Source: Candidatus Alistipes intestinigallinarum
Lineage (GTDB): Bacteria > Bacteroidota > Bacteroidia > Bacteroidales > Rikenellaceae
Direction of reading: 5' to 3'
DNA: 64,000 nucleotides
NCBI GenBank assembly: GCA_019115745.1
Contig: DXDA01000056.1
Span: 84,077-148,076 of the forward strand
The notes under the pieces are model-generated. The model did not search any database. It was not told the DNA's origin and saw only the letters and a list, made by a program, of their open reading frames with translations. Every line of letters begins with the position of its first letter. Position 1 is the first letter of the stretch. The translations under genes were made by a program, and so were the position numbers. Positions 61,767-64,000 of this stretch are shown here, piece after piece.

Positions 61767-62540
61767 TCAGGCGACGGAACAGGGAATACCCAGCGCTTCG
61801 ACCCGTGCGGCGATGCGCTGCAGCTCTTCGCGGGAGACCTTTTCGAGCGTCGGGCAGGGGGTGTCGCGGTCGAGCGAGTAGACCATCACCTGCCGCGGGC
61901 GGATTTCGGCGACGAGCCGCAGCCAGGCCGAGACCTCCTCTTCGGTGGTGTTGTCGATCGTCTCGCCGTTGCAGGTGCCGCGCAGGAACATCGTCTGCAG
62001 GATCATCCGCCCCTCGAAGCGTTTCATCCGCTCGACGATGTCGCGGACCGCATAGGCGGGGTTCTGGGGGTTGTCGATCCGCCGCACGGTGGCGTCGAAT
62101 GCCGAGTCGAGTTTCAGGATGTTGTTGTCCACGCGCAGCAGCGCCCGCCGGACCTCCTCGCGGTGGATCTGCGTGGCGTTCGACAGCACGGAGACCCTGG
62201 CTGCGGGGCAGTAACGGTCACGCAGCGCCAGCGTGTCGTCGATCACCCCCTCGAAATCGGGGTGAAGGGTCGGTTCGCCGTTTCCGGCGAAGGTGATGAC
62301 ATCGGGCGGCGTGCCTGCCTCGGACATGCTTTTCAGGGCGGTTTCGAGGTGTGTGCGCACCTCCTCCCGGGCGTTGAAGTGACGCCCTCCGGGGTGTTCG
62401 GCATTCCAGCCGCATTCGCAGTAGATGCAGTCGAACGAACAGAGTTTCGACTCGGTGGGCAGCAGATTGACCCCGAGCGAAAGGCCCAGTCGCCGCGAAT
62501 GTACCGGGCCGTAGATGATGTCGTGATACAGAGATGTCAT
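61767..62540 (-). CDS. Radical SAM protein (COG0731-like)
   Basis: A 257-residue radical SAM protein with the cluster motif CSFDCIYC (C-x3-C-x2-C) and the N-terminal YGPVHSRRLGLSLGVNLLP, which is diagnostic of a family with wyosine-synthase-like sequence. Also visible are FAGNGEPTLHPDF (the GGEP-like SAM motif) and VLSNATQI. The reaction is not known. It resembles no characterised enzyme closely enough for me to assign it. A TACTTTTG -7 box ends 4 nt before the ATG, so translation is probably leaderless. yaaA follows after 38 bp. Confidence 0.88.
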   Translation of the reverse strand: MTSLYHDIIYGPVHSRRLGLSLGVNLLPTESKLCSFDCIYCECGWNAEHPGGRHFNAREEVRTHLETALKSMSEAGTPPDVITFAGNGEPTLHPDFEGVIDDTLALRDRYCPAARVSVLSNATQIHREEVRRALLRVDNNILKLDSAFDATVRRIDNPQNPAYAVRDIVERMKRFEGRMILQTMFLRGTCNGETIDNTTEEEVSAWLRLVAEIRPRQVMVYSLDRDTPCPTLEKVSREELQRIAARVEALGIPCSVA

Positions 62541-62544
62541 ACGG

Positions 62545-62552
62545 CAAAAGTA
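62545..62552 (-). promoter_or_regulatory. -7 box of the radical SAM gene, adjoining the start codon
   Basis: Minus strand reads TACTTTTG with only 4 nt before the ATG at 62540. Confidence 0.55.
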
Positions 62553-62566
62553 ACGAAATTTTTTCG

Positions 62567-62574
62567 TACCTTTA
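62567..62574 (+). promoter_or_regulatory. Candidate -7 box of the symporter gene
   Basis: TACCTTTA differs from TAnnTTTG only at the last base and lies 16 bp before the ATG at 62591. Confidence 0.35.
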
Positions 62575-62590
62575 CAAAAATTGTTCTCCG

Positions 62591-63757
62591 ATGAAGCGAA
62601 AATTCGGTTTGTTGCCGCGTGTGGTGTTGGCCATCGTGTTGGGCGTTGTCTGCGGCTGTTTTCTGCCCGGCTGGATGACCCGGGTGGCGTTGACGTTCAA
62701 CGCTGTTTTCGGGCAGTTTCTGGAGTTCGTCATTCCGCTGCTGATTTTCGGGCTGGTGGCCCCCGGGATTGCCGATCTGGGGCGCAGCGCCGGACGGTTG
62801 CTGGCCCTGACCGCGGCGCTGGCCTACGGCTTCACGCTGATCTCCGGATTCGGGACCTATTTCGTCGGGAGAGCCCTCTTTCCGTCGCTGCTTGCCGGGG
62901 CGGAGGTGACGCTGCCCGAAGCGGGTGAAGTGCTGACGCCCTATTTCACCATCGCCATGCCGCCCGTCATGGGGGTGATGTCGGCACTCGTCCTGGCCTT
63001 TGTCCTTGGACTCGGCATGGCCTACACCCACTCCGTAACGCTGAAATCCACGCTCGACGACTTCAAACGCATCATCGAACTGGTCATCATACGGGTTATT
63101 ATTCCGTTGTTGCCCTTCTACATCTTCGGCATCTTCCTCTCGATTACGCAATCGGGACAGGTGGCCAGCGTCCTGGGTGTCTTCGTGAAACTCATCGTGG
63201 TGATCTTTCTGCTGACCGTTGTGCTGCTGCTCTTCCAGTTTTCGGTGGCGGGGTTGGCGGCCCGGCGGAATCCGCTGCGGATGCTGCGCACGATGCTGGC
63301 GGCCTATGTCACGGCCCTCGGGACGCAATCCTCCGCCGCGACGATCCCCGTGACACTCGAACGCACGCTGCGCCTCGGCGTACGGCCCGAACTGGCGTCG
63401 TTCGTCATTCCGCTGTGTGCCACGATCCATCTGTCGGGGTCGATGATGAAGATCACGGCCTGCGCCCTGGCCGTGGCGATGATTGCCGGGCTGGAGTTGT
63501 CGGCCGGGACGTTTGCGGGTTTCATTCTGCTGCTGGCCGTGACGATGGTGGCGGCGCCGGGTGTGCCGGGCGGTGCGATCATGGCGGCCCTGGGACTGTT
63601 GGAGTCGATGCTCGGGTTCGACGAAACGCTCTGCGGGCTGATGATCGCCACCTACATTGCCATGGACAGCTTCGGGACGGCTACCAACGTTACGGGTGAC
63701 GGTGCCGTGGCGGTTATCGTCGATGCCATCGACCGGAAACGGCGAAAAGAGAGATAA
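62591..63757 (+). CDS. Dicarboxylate/amino acid:cation symporter (DAACS family)
   Basis: A 388-residue inner-membrane transporter with about eight helices and two re-entrant loops. Family features: the N-terminal FVIPLLIFGLVAPGIADLG block, the Ser-rich hairpin ALGTQSSAATIPVTLE, LCATIHLSGSMMKIT, and the C-terminal AAPGVPGGAIMAAL and DSFGTATNVTGDGAVAVIV (the conserved N-x-x-G-D of helix 8). Relatives (GltP, SstT, DctA) take up glutamate, serine, threonine or C4-dicarboxylates with Na+ or H+; the substrate here is open. It is divergent from the radical SAM gene and followed by an AT-rich region and a terminator. Confidence 0.92.
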   Translation: MKRKFGLLPRVVLAIVLGVVCGCFLPGWMTRVALTFNAVFGQFLEFVIPLLIFGLVAPGIADLGRSAGRLLALTAALAYGFTLISGFGTYFVGRALFPSLLAGAEVTLPEAGEVLTPYFTIAMPPVMGVMSALVLAFVLGLGMAYTHSVTLKSTLDDFKRIIELVIIRVIIPLLPFYIFGIFLSITQSGQVASVLGVFVKLIVVIFLLTVVLLLFQFSVAGLAARRNPLRMLRTMLAAYVTALGTQSSAATIPVTLERTLRLGVRPELASFVIPLCATIHLSGSMMKITACALAVAMIAGLELSAGTFAGFILLLAVTMVAAPGVPGGAIMAALGLLESMLGFDETLCGLMIATYIAMDSFGTATNVTGDGAVAVIVDAIDRKRRKER

Positions 63758-64000
63758 TAGGTATAAATCCGCACTTCTATAATCAACTAATTGATTGTCA
63801 TATTATTACCTTCTTGAGGCCTATGTCCGGGTAACAACCAGGTAACAAAAATATCTAAATTCAAAGAATTTGTAAGGAATATAAGAACTTGATTCCTTGA
63901 ATTTTATAGAACCCGATTCATTGCGAATCGGGTTTTTTTATGTCGTGTTCCTAATCGAAATGAAAATTCGATGATATGCTATATAGATCGTGATAGTACG
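63758..64000. other. AT-rich right edge, no gene visible
   Basis: Base composition drops from about 60% to roughly one-third GC after 63757. It contains a small hairpin (AATCAA-CTAA-TTGATT, 63781-63796), the repeat GGTAACAA, an inverted repeat of AAATTCAAAGAAT with ATTCCTTGAATTT (one mismatch) around 63855-63903, and a terminator. No ORF is supported. Confidence 0.55.
63910..63941 (+). terminator. Intrinsic terminator near the right edge
   Basis: A 10-bp perfect stem AACCCGATTC / GAATCGGGTT, loop ATTGC, followed by seven T. Confidence 0.9.

Overview
The window is one contiguous piece of a bacterial chromosome, mostly dense protein-coding DNA. The organism is almost certainly a high-GC member of the Bacteroidales, and Alistipes (Rikenellaceae) is my best guess. 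Four things support this: a set of Bacteroidota-only families (DUF4924, DUF3078, WbqC-like, a glycogen synthase/phosphorylase fusion); a GTPase-dead EF-G paralogue of the Bacteroides EF-G2 type; a MurA with Asp at the usual Cys position; and promoters that follow the Bacteroidota -7 consensus TAnnTTTG, often with TTTG about 18-20 bp upstream, in an otherwise GC-rich genome. I saw no rRNA, tRNA, CRISPR array, transposase or integrase.

Layout. 1-3.3 kb: sulfatase tail, thymidine kinase, MurA, ribosomal protein L34, a GNAT acetyltransferase. 3.3-9.7 kb (minus strand): DUF4924 protein, a phosphate transporter with a PhoU-like tail, EF-G2, an SGNH hydrolase. 9.8-15.9 kb (minus): an operon-like run of polyprenyl synthase, U32 peptidase-family protein, MFS exporter, S66 LD-carboxypeptidase and aminopeptidase P. 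16-23 kb: ROK sugar kinase, a phosphoethanolamine-transferase-like sulfatase-fold protein, a coiled-coil membrane protein, a DUF3108 protein and RecG. 23-27.7 kb: IspG, a WbqC-like protein, a GH2 protein lacking both catalytic glutamates, and a small XRE regulator. 27.8-31.2 kb (plus): CvpA, RsgA, TrmH-type methyltransferase, class III aminotransferase. 31.3-36.3 kb: endonuclease IV, an outer-membrane DUF3078/CtpA/small membrane protein operon, DeoC. 36.4-41 kb (minus): a TPR lipoprotein with a long purine-rich leader, Pnp, S15. 41.2-44.2 kb (plus): ApbE, a lipid kinase, an AraC regulator.

44.2-53.6 kb (minus) is a complete glycogen or storage-glucan locus: a 1416-residue GT3 glycogen synthase/GT35 phosphorylase fusion, a debranching enzyme with a histone-H1-like Lys/Ala tail, a GT4/5 glycosyltransferase and a GH57 enzyme. 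One transcript could therefore supply elongation, phosphorolysis and branch handling. 53.7-64 kb: HemW, PEP carboxykinase, PyrH-TlpA-Frr, Dxs, YaaA, a radical SAM protein and a dicarboxylate symporter. The last 240 bp become strikingly AT-rich.

There is no obvious new defence or mobile system. The most unusual signals are: a G9 tract and an internal intrinsic terminator inside the phosphoethanolamine-transferase gene; promoters placed so close to start codons that several mRNAs should be leaderless; a palindrome carrying divergent -7 boxes between recG and ispG; catalytically disabled paralogues (EF-G2, GH2); and a recurring class of intergenic polypyrimidine/C8-C9 tracts.
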